Shown: piece by piece, positions 1-9,889 of the stretch | How the letters are laid out: every line of letters begins with the position of its first letter | Position numbering within the stretch: the first letter of the stretch is position 1 | Assembly (NCBI GenBank): GCA_002633005.1 | Contig: NMRA01000168.1 | Span: forward strand, 687,129 to 713,187 | Reading direction: 5' to 3' | DNA: 26,059 nucleotides | Source: Phoronis australis | Lineage: Eukaryota > Phoronida > Phoronidae | Notes under the pieces: generated by a model | Seen by the model: only the letters and a program-made list of their open reading frames with translations | Told to the model about the DNA's origin: nothing | Database searches by the model: none | Program-made: the position numbers and the translations under genes

Positions 1-201
1 ATTTTATTTTATCCTTCGCCATCGTTTTGTGGTGGGCCAGAGGGCACTCGCTCTACTGCCCCCACTCCCTAGGCCCGCAAAGCACATATTTGAAAGTTGC
101 ATATTTTAGATCTATAGGAATGGATGGTGACCTTCGTCAAACGTAAGGAAATGTTAGCATCTATTAGCAATTCAGCATTGAAATATACCGGATATTTACA
201 G
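1..201 (+). other. Intron, 3' part
   Basis: No coding similarity is seen here. The segment ends in a weak acceptor (TTTACAG, AG at 200-201) before the first VWD exon. It contains a GC-rich patch near 31-80 that may be the end of an old repeat. Confidence 0.5.
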
Positions 202-345
202 CTATCGGAGCAGGAGACCCGCATCTTGTGACACTGGATGGCACCAGGTACAGTTTCAACGGCTTGGGAGAGTATACCATGATTGAAGGTTTCAATCAGT
301 CATTCCTAATGCAAGTTCGCACCGAACAAGCAAAGGACAGTAACG
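202..345 (+). CDS. Exon: VWD domain, N-terminal part
   Basis: The exon enters with 2 nt of a split codon and encodes IGAG, then GDPHLVTLDGTRYSFNG, then a stretch ending near MQVRTEQAKDSNG. GDPH-x-T-x-DG-x-x-Y-x-FNG is the hallmark start of a VWD domain, and the following GEYT is typical of the MUC4/SUSD2 type. The acceptor AG is at 200-201 and the donor is ACG|GTAACG, leaving one base (phase 1). That base completes a Gly codon with the GT that starts the next exon. An alternative donor at 340 also leaves phase 1. The upstream exon, which in this family often encodes AMOP, is outside. Confidence 0.88.
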
Positions 346-810
346 GTAACGATGAAAATTTTTGAGCGCACAGTATATAATTTCGCTGATATTTTCACAA
401 CGATTTACAATCTTCAATTGAAGATCGTCTGCTTTGGATATTGGACTAAGAGGCCCTTGGTGGTTATTATTGTCAATAATATTATTATTTTTGTTATTAT
501 TTTTAAATGTGTTAATGTAAAAGCAGTACCACCATTAACATTTTTAGCAATAACATTAGTAAAGTAAATAAGATAATAGTTTTTGTTATAGATCAGCGCG
601 TTCATACAAAATACGTACACAATGATGAGTTATTCTGTTGATCATGAATTAAAGAGTTCATGAAGCCAATTGGAGTCCATGATTATAGTAAACTGGAATT
701 TTGCATGTAAGCTCTCGCGTCTAATTGGGTATCTTTGCAGCAAATATCAAATTCTCGTTTTTCTTCCAGTCATGAAAGCATTGTTTATGCCTATAATTTA
801 CTTTCGCCAG

Positions 811-966
811 GTCGACCACAACCCGCGAGTGTTTTCACAGCGATTGCAATGAAAGGCATCAACACAGATCGTGTTCAGGTTCACCTTAACGACATAACAG
901 TGAGCGAAGTCTTAATTAATGGACAAAGACAAAGTTTTGATTTCCACCCTTACCAAGAATTTAATG
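811..966 (+). CDS. Exon: VWD domain, second part
   Basis: The exon follows the acceptor TTTCGCCAG (AG at 809-810) and encodes RPQPASVFTAIAMKG, then NTDRVQVHLND and a tail ending QEFNG. The pattern VFTAIAMK...D-x-VQV is the conserved continuation after RTEQ in AMOP-linked VWD domains. Several upstream AGs (739-740, 768-769) give the wrong phase or frame, so 811 was chosen because its 2-nt entry matches the 1-nt exit of the previous exon. The donor is AATG|GTATGG at 967; a competing GT at 972 would shift the phase. Confidence 0.85.
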
Positions 967-1093
967 GTATGGTAATTCTTCTTTCCAAATGAAATGATAT
1001 CGTGAGCTCGTGTTCGGAGTTCAGAATAAAGTATATGGTATTAAGTTTAAGTAATTATTTCAAAGAGAATGGCAATGGGTAATTTTCTTATTT

Positions 1094-2661
1094 ATGGAAG
1101 CACTATTGATGTCGTTCCCCATGATCTGCTTCTACATAAATTACTATCTTACGGTTTTTCCGGAACTCTCTTCTCACTTTTAAAATCATATCTGGAATGT
1201 CGAACTTAAAAGTCCGAATAGAGTGTTTCTTTTCACGCTCATCAACGCCAGGTTTCGTAAATGCTAGAGTACCACAGAGTAGCGTACAAGGCCCATTACT
1301 CTTTTTATTGTACATCAACGATCTTCCAGACACAATAAACTATAAAACATTCTTATATGCTGATGGCACTACAATTTCACCTATTCTCAAAAGGGAATCC
1401 CAATGACTCCTTAAAATTGCAAACTGACCATAACAAACTCTATGACTGGTCTAATAATACTCAATTCCAAACAAATGGAATGCTGGAATTATCACTCAAT
1501 GGGGAAGTTATTCCCAATAAGTTCACACACAAACACCTTGGATTGCTACTTGACCACAAGCTTACATTTACTCCTCACTGTCGCGAACTCGTTCACAAAG
1601 TACAAAAATTAATCAATGCAGTTAGAATAATTGTCTCTCGTCATCTCACCTCCATTCATCTTGAAACTCTGTTCAAGTGTTTTGTTCTTCCACATCTAGA
1701 TTACTGTGACATAATCTACCAATCGGCAAACGCTGGCATACTTCTTCATTTACACAGACTACAATACCAAGCAGCTTTAGCCATAACAGGGGCATACAGG
1801 GGATCCAACACAATCAAGGTTCTAAACAGTCTCAACTGGAGCAACCCGTCGTAAACTCCACTTGTCCATGTATACGTTCAACATCTTAACCAACATAAAC
1901 AATTACTCAAATAAAATCCTCTTTGGCTCCTACAAAAGACCTAACACGAAACCAGGACTGCGGCAAAGTAATATGCACACTATTCCATCTTCCCTCAGCC
2001 AAGCCTTCAGGAAATCTACCATACTAACTTGTATTGACTACAGGAATTTCGTGCCATCTAAAATAAAAGAAAGCACTTCAATCGTCACTCTAAAAATAAC
2101 TTTAAAATGCATACTGCCAGTCCCATTGACATCGTTCCAACTTCCTCGCAACCATGAAATAATCCTTTACAGATCAAGATGCGGTCTATTTCTAAACAAC
2201 GAGAAATTTAGACATAATTTTAATAATATTTCGCCTCTGTGTTGCTGTGGAGACGCACAGACAAATGCTCATGTTTTCTTTGCTTGTGAGGTATGCAAGG
2301 AGCAGAGAGTACAGCTTTTCCAGACACTCGAAAAATACCCCAACATTTGTAAAAATATTCTGATATTCCGCAAGTGTACAACAGAATTATTTTTTTCTAT
2401 ATGGAAGTCAAGACTCAACCTACATGTAAATGAAAATAAGGTTCAGTTATAAATAGTATCAAAATTTCTTTTTAATATTGATTCTCTTGGTGTGAGTGGA
2501 TAGAATTGTATAAATGTGTATGAAAATGCTATATTTACTTTCGTAATCATATGTCATTGTAATCATAAAAACATTTTTTTAACTTATGTATTTGTGTAGA
2601 ATAATAAATTTCTTTATACTTTTTTAACCCAGGTATAACGCCTCTTGGCGCTTTCTGGGTT
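1094..2661 (+). mobile_element. 5'-truncated CR1/L2/jockey-type LINE, reverse transcriptase remnant
   Basis: Translation in shifting frames gives the conserved reverse transcriptase series: IDVVPHDLLLHKL with SYGFSG (palm, matching the usual FDxVxHDLL), then SVQGPLLFLLYINDLP, then YADG where the catalytic box should read [YF]ADD. The thumb follows (HLGLLLDHKLTFTPH; FVLPHLDYCDIIYQSA), and after another frameshift a C-terminal Cys-rich segment (SPLCCCGDAQTNAHVFFACE). Frame breaks lie near 1196, 1390 and 1853. The N-terminal endonuclease and most of the fingers are missing, which is typical of 5' truncation. AATAAA occurs near 2604, and a hairpin at 2626-2661 probably marks the 3' end. It is dead: frameshifted and with an altered active site. 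The exact clade is uncertain. Confidence 0.85.
2626..2661. repeat. Hairpin at the 3' end of the LINE
   Basis: AACCCAG (2626-2632) pairs with CTGGGTT (2655-2661), and GCC/GGC inside can pair again. It follows an AATAAA and the C-terminal coding end of the LINE by about 200 bp. 3' hairpins are common in CR1/L2-like elements, so this probably marks the element's 3' terminus. Confidence 0.6.
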
Positions 2662-2951
2662 ATGCACATTCATTGTATCGAAGATTTCGTAATAAACATT
2701 ATAAAAAAGCCCTATTGCGCTGTAGATTTTAAAGTGTTTTTTCATGCAAAATTAAACGTTGACTCCCAAGAATTACGTATCAAATGACCTGGATTCAACT
2801 ATGGTCTTCCTTATGTTTCGCATATCCGTTCGTATTTCCATTCTGTGGATGTGCGTTCGTGCATGTGGGTAAATACAGAAACAGGTATGGGAATGATGAA
2901 AAACGGATGTGGCTGCACACGCGACTCTTTAATCCTTTGCTTGAATTTCAG

Positions 2952-3080
2952 GAGTTTGGATTCGTTCAACCAATGGAACAAATGTGTTCGTGGTTTTCAA
3001 CACACTATTTCTCGGTATACGGTTGGATATCGGCAATGGCCTCATGAATGTTATGGTCACTGGCGCACGAAATATGAAAA
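2952..3080 (+). CDS. Exon: VWD domain, central part
   Basis: The exon follows a good acceptor (TTGAATTTCAG, AG at 2950-2951) and ends at a strong donor (AAAA|GTAAGT). It encodes GVWIRSTNGTNVFVVFNTLF, then LGIRLDIGNGLMNVMV and TGARNMK. This is the VWD beta-sheet region, with a potential N-glycosylation site at NGT. Entry and exit are both phase 1, and the codons split at each junction restore Gly and Asn. Frame choice rests on the family pattern, because two other frames are also open here. Confidence 0.85.
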
Positions 3081-3742
3081 GTAAGTGTGTTAAATGAATC
3101 CTGTTTGCGTCGTTGTTTATCAGTTATATTTTAGACTTGCTAACGTACAGTAGCGGGGGATTTCTGATAGTCTCCTCTTGGGTCAGGAAAACCTTACCAG
3201 GAAGGGCGTTTTCTGGTATGTTATAACAGAAGTACTACTGTACATGTATTCAAGTGTGAATACAATAATCAATACCTTTGGAATCATTCCAAAACTACAT
3301 GTATTTTACCCAGAAATGCGTGTTGTGCTTGAGTTGTTGAACAACGCAATTCGATAAAAAATGAACAAAAGATGACTGTGTACATGTTCCATTTTTGAAT
3401 TCAAATTTTGGAACTATCCAGTCCCCTTAAATCTCGCGTTTCTTAATTCATCTGTAATCGTTTCTGCAAACTTAACAGCGGTACAGATTTAATTTTCCAC
3501 TTTATTGGAAGACAGTTAAACGACCTAACTATGTTTGTAAAGTTGCATTGAGCAGTCTAAAACACGAAAATCGTTTTGCTCTCGTATACTAACTTTAAGC
3601 CCGAGTGGAAGTATACTTGATACTCTTAAATTGAAGTCATGGTAGACAATTATTGGGGACAAATGAAATAACAAGAATAATAAATATTTTAAGTTGTATT
3701 GGGAATTTCAGGGTCACAGCTCTACAAACAAATATTTCACAG

Positions 3743-3988
3743 AAGGAACCAGATGGGTTCCTTAATTACATAAGATAACACACACATTTCCGATACCCAA
3801 AGTGTAACTGAGTATCGGATACTAAGTGGCACAGGTTAGCATAGTACCAAATGCGTACATAATACCAAATGGGTATTGGCCGATTGCCTACCAACTGGGT
3901 CGAGCAAAGCGGCAAATTCAATAACAAGTACCAAGTGGGTACACCAAACAGCCAACTGGGCTATATATAACAACCTGCAAAGCAGGTT
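3743..3988. repeat. Cluster of short palindromes and TACCAANTGGGTA motifs
   Basis: Within 250 bp there are three hairpins: AAGGAACC/GGTTCCTT (3743-3763), CCGATAC/GTATCGG (3790-3818) and AACCTGC-AAA-GCAGGTT (3972-3988). Five copies of a degenerate near-palindromic 13-mer start at about 3845, 3863, 3889, 3929 and 3950. A TATATATA lies at 3962-3969, just after the last copy. The arrangement resembles a transposon terminal or promoter region, but the family is unknown. Confidence 0.55.
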
Positions 3989-4244
3989 CCGGACAAGCTG
4001 AGTGTATTGCATTTGTGCAAACGCGTTTTAAGTGCAGTTTGTAACTGTTTGATAAGCATGTACCTGAGTGCTTAAAAGAAAGCTTGCTATCTAAATATCG
4101 GGTTTTATAAATTTGGCAGGTGTGCTTAGAGTTAAACAGGGATATCTATGTGCTTGGAATTAAGCCAATGAGAAACCAACTTGGTAAAATTTCAGTCAGA
4201 ATTTAATGACAAGATTATAACATGAAGCTGCATTATTATCTTAA

Positions 4245-4472
4245 TTGGCATCTAAAATCGCGATATACGACTGTTTAAATTTTCAAGAGAGGTGGTTCCA
4301 GTCATTTTTGTTTGACACCGATGCTGTTAATATTGAGACACCTAAAGTCTCTAAGGATGTGGCAAAAGCAGGCTCAATGGATCTATATGCATATCTCCCC
4401 ATATTCAGAACCATTGACGTACATCATGAGGGCTTGGGCTCTTTGGTGAAATTTCTACCGCAAATCGAGTAG
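4245..4472 (+). other. 75-codon ORF, unrecognised
   Basis: The frame encodes a mixed-composition peptide (FQERWFQSFLFDTDAVNIET near the start) without a domain I recognise. It lies downstream of the palindrome/TATA cluster and upstream of the acidic ORF, so it could belong to the same unknown element. The first in-frame ATG is at 4377 (MDLYAY), so a full-length start is not established. It may be chance. Confidence 0.15.
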
Positions 4473-4699
4473 TCCCATTTGCTTCAGAGGCCTGCTTAAA
4501 CAGTACACATCATGGATTTTTGCACATTTCGAATTACCAGTGGCCACAGACTAATTGTATGACGTAAAATTTAGCCAAATTCATGATTATTTTGTATCAT
4601 TAGCTCGAAATTTTGATTTCTCTTTCAATTTTGCCAATTTTCACATTTCCCGCCATCTGACATCGTGGGTTGAGCACAAGAGATCAGCGACTAGCATTG

Positions 4700-4952
4700 A
4701 ACAACGGCGGAGAGTAGGGAACTTGAAAGTGACAACGATTATCAGCAAGAAATGAACAAATACTATGAAGAAACGTACGAGAATGGTGGCCAGGATGACG
4801 AAATGGGTTTGCACGAAAGCGAGAACGAGTTTGATATGTTTTCAGCTGCGTACTTTTCTACTTTGAGGCCTTACGAACTGAATCCTCCCGCGAGAGAAGC
4901 GGCCTCGGGTTCGGCCAGTCAATCCAGTCATCCAACAGACGATCCTGAATAA
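4700..4952 (+). pseudogene. Acidic ORF fragment of unknown, probably transposon, origin
   Basis: An open frame of about 80 codons with an ATG at 4752 encodes a strongly acidic, Tyr/Glu-rich stretch (NDYQQEMNKYYEETYENGGQ), then FDMFSAAYFSTLRPYELNPP and a Ser/Gly/Pro-rich tail. The stop TAA at 4950-4952 lies inside an AATAAA, so stop and poly(A) signal overlap. Composition is unlike the surrounding intron and suggests real former coding sequence, such as an element's N-terminal protein or a retrocopy. No splice sites or phase link it to the host gene. The THAP relic on the opposite strand starts about 30 bp downstream in a tail-to-tail arrangement. Confidence 0.35.
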
Positions 4953-4984
4953 AGAGCCGATGTTTCTGAATAGTAAATATCGTC

Positions 4985-5231
4985 ATTTATTGAACCAGGC
5001 CTCCATCGTAACATCTCCTCGAGCTCTGATTGGAGTCGAAACACGACTCCTCAAAGTGGGCAGAACACAGAGTGGCTCCGGACAGAATCGCTTTGTCCAC
5101 ACTGAGGTCCCACACTCTCGATCGGCGCACGAAGCGATGCCACTACTGCGCAACTTTGGCGTCCTTCGGAACACCGAGACGTTCTCCGTCTGACTACTGT
5201 TGCTGCAGCCTCCGCAAACACATCTTTTCAT
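4985..5231 (-). pseudogene. THAP-domain relic A
   Basis: On the minus strand an ATG at 5231 opens MKRCVCGGCSNSSQTENVSV, followed by F-x-R-x-P. This is the C-x(2-4)-C start of a THAP zinc finger, in the common K-x-CVYGGCSN form. Later, in a shifted frame, comes CSAHFEESCFDSNQSS, the C-x2-H half (C-S-x-HF) of the same finger. A frameshift near 5090 separates the halves, and the residues expected between them are poorly kept. THAP fingers occur in P-element-type transposases and in host DNA-binding proteins. Here a domesticated or transposon source cannot be told apart. Nothing downstream resembles a transposase core. Confidence 0.6.
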
Positions 5232-5607
5232 CCCTCTACGAACCTTCTCGACGCTAAATATACTTTACTTTCACTTCACTCTATACACTTAGTTGCTGAT
5301 CCGAACAGTGTGCCGAACAACTTGGGTTCAACCCATGACGTTGTACATAATTATTATTTTTCTCAATTTTTACGTATTTCTTTATGAGTTGTGCACTAAA
5401 GGCACTGAAATCAAGTAACACATAATATTAAAATTTATTTAGAAGTACTAGAGTCATGTTGCTTACACTTTAAGCAGCAGGTAATACTACACGAAGTACA
5501 TGCACATGCTTTTGTTTTGACAAGCCGCCGGAATACAAGGGTCTGAAATTGAGTTTAAGTCATTGTTGAATAAAACGTGACTAGAAATGATGGTCGTACC
5601 ATTTCAG

Positions 5608-5730
5608 ATAACACACGGGGACTTCTAGGAGTGTGGAACGGAGATGTAGCTGACGACTTCATGTATCCTAACGGAACCACGCTACATCACGAGGCAACGG
5701 CGAAGGAGATACACGCATTCGGAGAGAGTT
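5608..5730 (+). CDS. Exon: VWD domain with GLLG motif
   Basis: The acceptor ACCATTTCAG (AG at 5606-5607) precedes NTRGLLGVWNGDVADDFMYP and NGTTLHHEAT, and the exon ends IHAFGES. GLLG-x-x-NG-x-x-x-DDF is a signature near the VWD C-terminal half. The donor AGTT|GTATGT leaves T, which joins GG of the next exon to make Trp, as in the family's conserved W-x-V. N-glycosylation is possible at NGT. Confidence 0.9.
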
Positions 5731-5933
5731 GTATGTTCAATTTAAAATGTTTGAATATCATGTTTTTGCGCGTGTGCGTGTGTATGGGGGGCATTATGTC
5801 GTCAGTACCGTCCGTCCGTCTGTGTGTCTATTTTCCATCGTGCACGATCCAACCAGCTTTCATCCGGCGAAAATCAACGTCCGTCCGGTGTTCAGACATG
5901 CTCTTGCTGTACATCTAGCTGAAAGGGCACGAC

Positions 5934-5992
5934 TGAATTTTGATGGATTAGACTACAGCTTTGCTTTGTAGGGATCCTGCTGCTTTTATCTT
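5934..5992 (+). repeat. Direct repeat, copy 1
   Basis: About 59 bp (core GGATTAGACTACAGCTTTGC) recurs at 6219-6277 with a 285-bp offset. The first about 32 bp are nearly identical (one difference, GATGG against GACGG), and similarity fades afterwards but is still traceable. Confidence 0.75.
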
Positions 5993-6218
5993 TATTAAAA
6001 CAACCACGCACACAACAGGTAAATCCGCCGGCATCTCCCGGCACTACCATACAAAGCCACCATTAACACTCGGCATCGGCGGCGCACCATATGGGGATAG
6101 CGGGTCAATAGCCTTCCGCTTATTTGAGTGCTGCGCCACTCATGCTCGGGACAGGCAATTCGGTTACTCCTGTCGATACCATGGTTTTCCACGGCGCTAG
6201 AGTTGCTTGAATATATAT

Positions 6219-6277
6219 GAATTTTGACGGATTAGACTACAGCTTTGCTTATTTGAGATCGTGCTGCTATTCTTGCC
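6219..6277 (+). repeat. Direct repeat, copy 2
   Basis: Second copy of the repeat at 5934-5992. The sequence between the copies does not look like a further repeat unit, so this is either a partial local duplication or two ends of a decayed element. Confidence 0.75.
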
Positions 6278-7204
6278 GGTCCGGGTAAACAGTGCAAAAG
6301 CGCAGATAGGAAGCACCTCCGAGGAATAGGCCACACAAGTATTCGAGGATTTCCAGACTGTGGCCAGTGTTCGTTCTCCAGCCCAAAACCACACAACCTC
6401 GCAATTGTTATTCCTTTGCCTGCGAGTCTATTCGATGTATATCTATTTACGACCCTATAAAATATCAGGCTCTCTCTTACGAAGCATTGCATAATACCAT
6501 GGTCTTGTCTCAGAGGAGAATCAGCCGTTTACATAGGCGAATTTAGAGGGGGGGGGGNGGACCGCCCTCCCTACTTGGCTGCCGCAAAAAATGAAACAGC
6601 AAGAGCGTAGGGAAATGGCGATTTTATGAATTAACTTCGGTAAATAACATTATACGGCTGAAACAAGATTTAAATGTGTGCTGTTTTAGTGTGTTAGGCT
6701 CAGATCCAATTTCAAGTGTCAAATTCGAGACACGGCGCAATTGTAACTGAACTATGGCTATGTATAGGCTCTCCCGCGGTATCTCAGACGACCGGCAAAA
6801 GCGCTGCGCACTACGACTCCGTTTCCGTCGTCTGCTTCACTGAGCAATGAAGAAAATTACTTTATTTTTAAAGAAAATGGAATCTGAGTGACGATGAAAA
6901 AACAGAAGCGGCTTGTATGATGTGAATTTTAATCGAAACCTTAGTGAATCACTCAGAAAATAATAATTCTCTCTTTGTCAAACTTCAACTTAAGCCGATT
7001 TCCAAAGGCAATCGCGTCATTAATGCCAACACAAAAAAGGATTTGGCCTTTGGGGCAATTGGATACTATTTTAAATACAACAAATTTGTTACGAACTGAA
7101 AGCAAAAATATAAAAAGCGTAATAACTATCACAAAAAGAATTAGGTTTCGCGAGCAAACGCTGTGGACCGTAAACAAGTAGGTCTCTCAGAATCAACATG
7201 TGAG

Positions 7205-7270
7205 TGAAGCCGTGGTGGAGCATGGGTTAAACATGGGTTTCATCCGCCAGGTCGTGAGTTCGAGTCTGAT
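7205..7270 (+). repeat. tRNA-like SINE head
   Basis: A possible A box (GTGGTGGAGCATGGGTTAA, near 7211) is followed by a B-box-like GAGTTCGAGTC (7256-7266; consensus GGTTCGANTCC). The spacing is near that of a tRNA. No cloverleaf can be drawn, so this is at most a decayed SINE promoter. Confidence 0.35.
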
Positions 7271-7752
7271 AATTGAAGTTTTTCAAGTTCGACACGTACT
7301 CCGTTTTTTTTTTTCTTTTGTCTTTTGTTCTTTGACCTCCCCTCATTCGGTGCAATGCGCATATACAATCGTGCTTTGCGCAAATGTTTACAGACAAAAG
7401 GTAGTCAACCCTTGTGATATCCTAGATCCGTCACTCGTTTCCCCCCCTAAAATAGATGTTTTGCCGCTTCAGTTAACCTACCTTCAACAAACGCGATTGT
7501 TAAATTAACGTTCCGTGCATTCGCTTGCATAAAACCAATCTGGGTATAATGATTCACGTGTTTGGTTATGCTCCCGCGAATCAGTTCTACCTTTTTAAAT
7601 GTTGAAGTCTATAGAAAATTATATCACATGATTATTCCGAAAACTGTTCTTGTCGGTTGCATAATGCATTGTCCATTTGAGTTTTGAACATTTCGAAAGT
7701 GTTGAATTCCATCCTATTCAGCTGTTTATGTGGTCTGTTCTTAATTTCCTAG

Positions 7753-8019
7753 GGCGCGTTAAAGCCAATGACTCCTTATTTACATACTATCCTGGCAAGG
7801 ACTACGACTTCTACAACTCTCAAAGCCGAAGGGAATTCGAGCCAATATTCGTGGGCGAGCTCATATCCTCGCAAATCGTCACAGCAGAACAACGCGACAT
7901 CTGTGGCAATAGTTCAGAGTGTTTATACGACTTGCTGACTACAAATAATACCCTGATAGCAAAGAGTACAAAGCAAGCCGAAGATAGATTCGATGATGTT
8001 GTGGACACTTTAGAGCGAG
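7753..8019 (+). CDS. Exon: VWD domain, C-terminal part
   Basis: The acceptor CCTAG (AG at 7751-7752) leads into W-RVKANDSLFTYYPGKDYDF, then EPIFVGELISSQIVTAEQR, then DICGNSSECLYDLLTT. NDSLFTYY and the two cysteines in CG-x-x-x-ECLYD are conserved at the C-terminal end of AMOP-linked VWD domains. The following helix (STKQAEDRFDDVVDTLER) links to the next module. The donor is GCGAG|GTGAGA, phase 1. N-glycosylation sequons: NDS, NSS, NNT. Confidence 0.92.
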
Positions 8020-8526
8020 GTGAGAGTAAACGACAACATTTGCGCAGTCTACCTACAACGCATAGTGTTGAATTTGAGGTTATTTTTATAGTCCATGCCT
8101 GACGTACCCTTTTGACGAATTAGGTTTCTTAGCACTCGCCTTACTGGATGAATTCCAAGTTCGGCGACGAGTGTCACAGAATTTGGCAAATGCATCAATT
8201 AGAACGCGGGCACAGCTTGGGTTCCGAACACAGTTCAGTTCTATCGTGCCCCCTTTTGACAATTCTACCTTTCGCTTCTGCACAACCTTAGGTGGGTCCA
8301 TTCGCAGCATTCTCCGAAATATAGTCCGGTGGGCTTACATGCACCTTTGATCTTCCTTGAGTTACTGTGACAAAGTGGATAGATACATGTAATAACTTTT
8401 CTGCAAGGATTAATGTGTATAAAATCAATGTAAAATAAGTCAAGCCCAGCCTTCTTCATACAAAACAAAGTCGACCATGTGTATCAATTTGTATTAAGAA
8501 TTCCAGATTTATCTTTTCGGTTTCAG
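8020..8526 (+). other. Intron, 0.5 kb
   Basis: This short intron lies between the end of the VWD domain and the first CCP exon. Minus-strand open frames over it (8086-8310, 8265-8468) show no recognisable domain and are taken as chance. No repeat is apparent. Confidence 0.7.
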
Positions 8527-8712
8527 AAATCGTACGATGCCCGTCTTCACTCTTTATTACCATTTCAAATGGCGAGGCGAAAGTTGATGGTCACAAGCCA
8601 GGCGACAATGTTACATTTACCTGTCATCCTGGTTATGAACTTGTGGGACATAACCGTTCTACGTGTAATGGTACGGGGTCGTGGAGTCATAGTTCAACAC
8701 CATTCTGCAAGG
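8527..8712 (+). CDS. Exon: sushi/CCP domain 1
   Basis: The exon is flanked by TTCGGTTTCAG and the strong donor AAGG|GTAAGT. At 186 nt, phase 1-1, it encodes one whole CCP module. The four cysteines appear in VRCPSS, VTFTCHPGYEL, NRSTCNGTG and TPFCK, with the conserved Trp in GSWSHSS. The N-glycosylation sequons NVT, NRS and NGT are clustered on one face. CCP modules bind protein partners, as in complement regulators and selectins. A CCP directly after VWD matches SUSD2. Its sequence is clearly different from the six later CCPs, so it is not part of that duplication. Confidence 0.92.
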
Positions 8713-9449
8713 GTAAGTATATAATATCAGTAATGCTGACCTTCGGGGAATAGATCACACTATCGAATGACATTATGTAAGCGCGGCAATAAATTCCTGT
8801 TCCGTAAAAGTTTTAGACAACTTACCGTTACGGAACTGGTGTCAAATTGTTCCTTCGTCAAAAGGTTAGAAACTTACTTGGAGTCTGTTTTGCTCAAGAT
8901 TCCCGAGTCTCTACAAGAAGAGATAAAGACCTGTCAGTTCCTTCCAATAATGATAATCGTTCATCACCTCAGTAAGGTACATGTACATGTACAGGTAGGA
9001 TGGTCGAAATCTAAATTAGGGCATTTGACAAATGCGGGTTCGCACCAGGTTTGATAATACTAAAGATACTAACTATCAATGTTTACCCTAATTAGACAAC
9101 TTCCACTTTCGGGAAAGGTAGGAATAGTCAATGTGTCGAAATTCATCAGTTCTTGTACTAAAGAGTTCCCAACACATATTTCCGTAGTTTTTGAGGTTTC
9201 AAGGAGCTAACATGAATTAAATAATATAACATTTAACTAACTTGGTACTTTTCATGCAAAAGTCGAGATTTCTTGTAATTTTTTATGAAAAAAATAATAC
9301 TCCCAAATTTCCCTCCAAATGATTTAATGAAAGGATGACGTTTGGTCACTTGACAATCAATTGCAAGAGTAATTCAGAAGACGAGGACGACTTTGAGCGA
9401 GAACAGAACAACTATTGTGCAAAACAGACAGTTAAAAATCACTGACAAA

Positions 9450-9537
9450 TATAGAAACAGCATACATGTGTCTGTAGGTCGAACCGTAACTCAATACATT
9501 TATCTCTAAACTGAAGTCAGGGTGCTATAATACTTCA
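9450..9537 (-). repeat. 3' LTR (short)
   Basis: Shares AGGTCGAAC, AACTCAATA, ATCT-TAAA and TATAATAC in order with 14175-14261, at roughly two-thirds identity by eye. It starts TATAG where the other copy starts TGTAG. Its right edge is followed by a pyrimidine run, the complement of a polypurine tract, as expected for the 3' LTR of a minus-strand element. Confidence 0.6.
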
Positions 9538-9889
9538 TCTCCCCTCAAGATAATTTAAGATCATATGCAAAGAGTTTAAGTACTGCATGTCTTTAAACTA
9601 AGTTAATGTCGTTATCAGTGAGTACTTAAAATGAATCCAATGTCTTTCCTTGAAACTAGAATCAACGATTTTCACTTCACAAATGATTAAAGATTCAGCC
9701 GGTCCACTGGTTTGATAACACGTAGATAACGTCGTCGTTATTGAGTAGGAGGAGAGTTAGCCTGTGGTTGAGCTCGTACAAGGGTTGTGGGTGGTGGTGG
9801 TGTTGTCTCGGTGGTTGTTGTCAATTCCCGGGAAGCGTTACTCATTATTTCAGTGTCTTACGGCAAACTGTAGAACTGGATTCGGTGAC

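Larger units (their letters stand above)
967..2951 (+). other. Intron carrying a LINE remnant
   Basis: This intron lies between two VWD exons. About 1.5 kb of it is a decayed non-LTR retrotransposon in the gene's orientation, annotated separately. The remainder (967-1090 and 2662-2950) shows no recognisable element. Confidence 0.8.
3081..5607 (+). other. Intron, 2.5 kb, with repeats and ORF relics
   Basis: The intron contains a palindrome/motif cluster (3743-3988), small ORFs of unknown origin (4245-4472 and 4700-4952) and a THAP-domain relic on the minus strand (4985-5231). The segments 3081-3740 and 5240-5600 show nothing recognisable. Confidence 0.75.
5731..7752 (+). other. Intron, 2.0 kb
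   Basis: The intron holds a dispersed direct repeat (5934 and 6219), a poly-G tract with an undetermined base (6548-6560) and a tRNA-like SINE head (about 7205-7270). The ORFs seen here (for example 5961-6200 and 6232-6492) have no recognisable similarity and are probably chance. The segment 6600-7190 shows nothing. Confidence 0.7.

Noticed and set aside
741-810. Extending the second VWD exon upstream to the AG at 739-740 or 768-769
   Set aside because: The open frame continues there, but both sites give an entry phase that does not match the phase-1 exit at 345. AG at 809-810 restores Gly and the family's sequence directly.
7205-7270. Functional tRNA gene
   Set aside because: A B-box-like sequence is present but no acceptor stem or cloverleaf can be formed; kept only as a weak SINE head.
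8767-9054. 95-codon plus-strand ORF after CCP1
   Set aside because: No domain, no matching splice phase, and ordinary intron composition; taken as chance.
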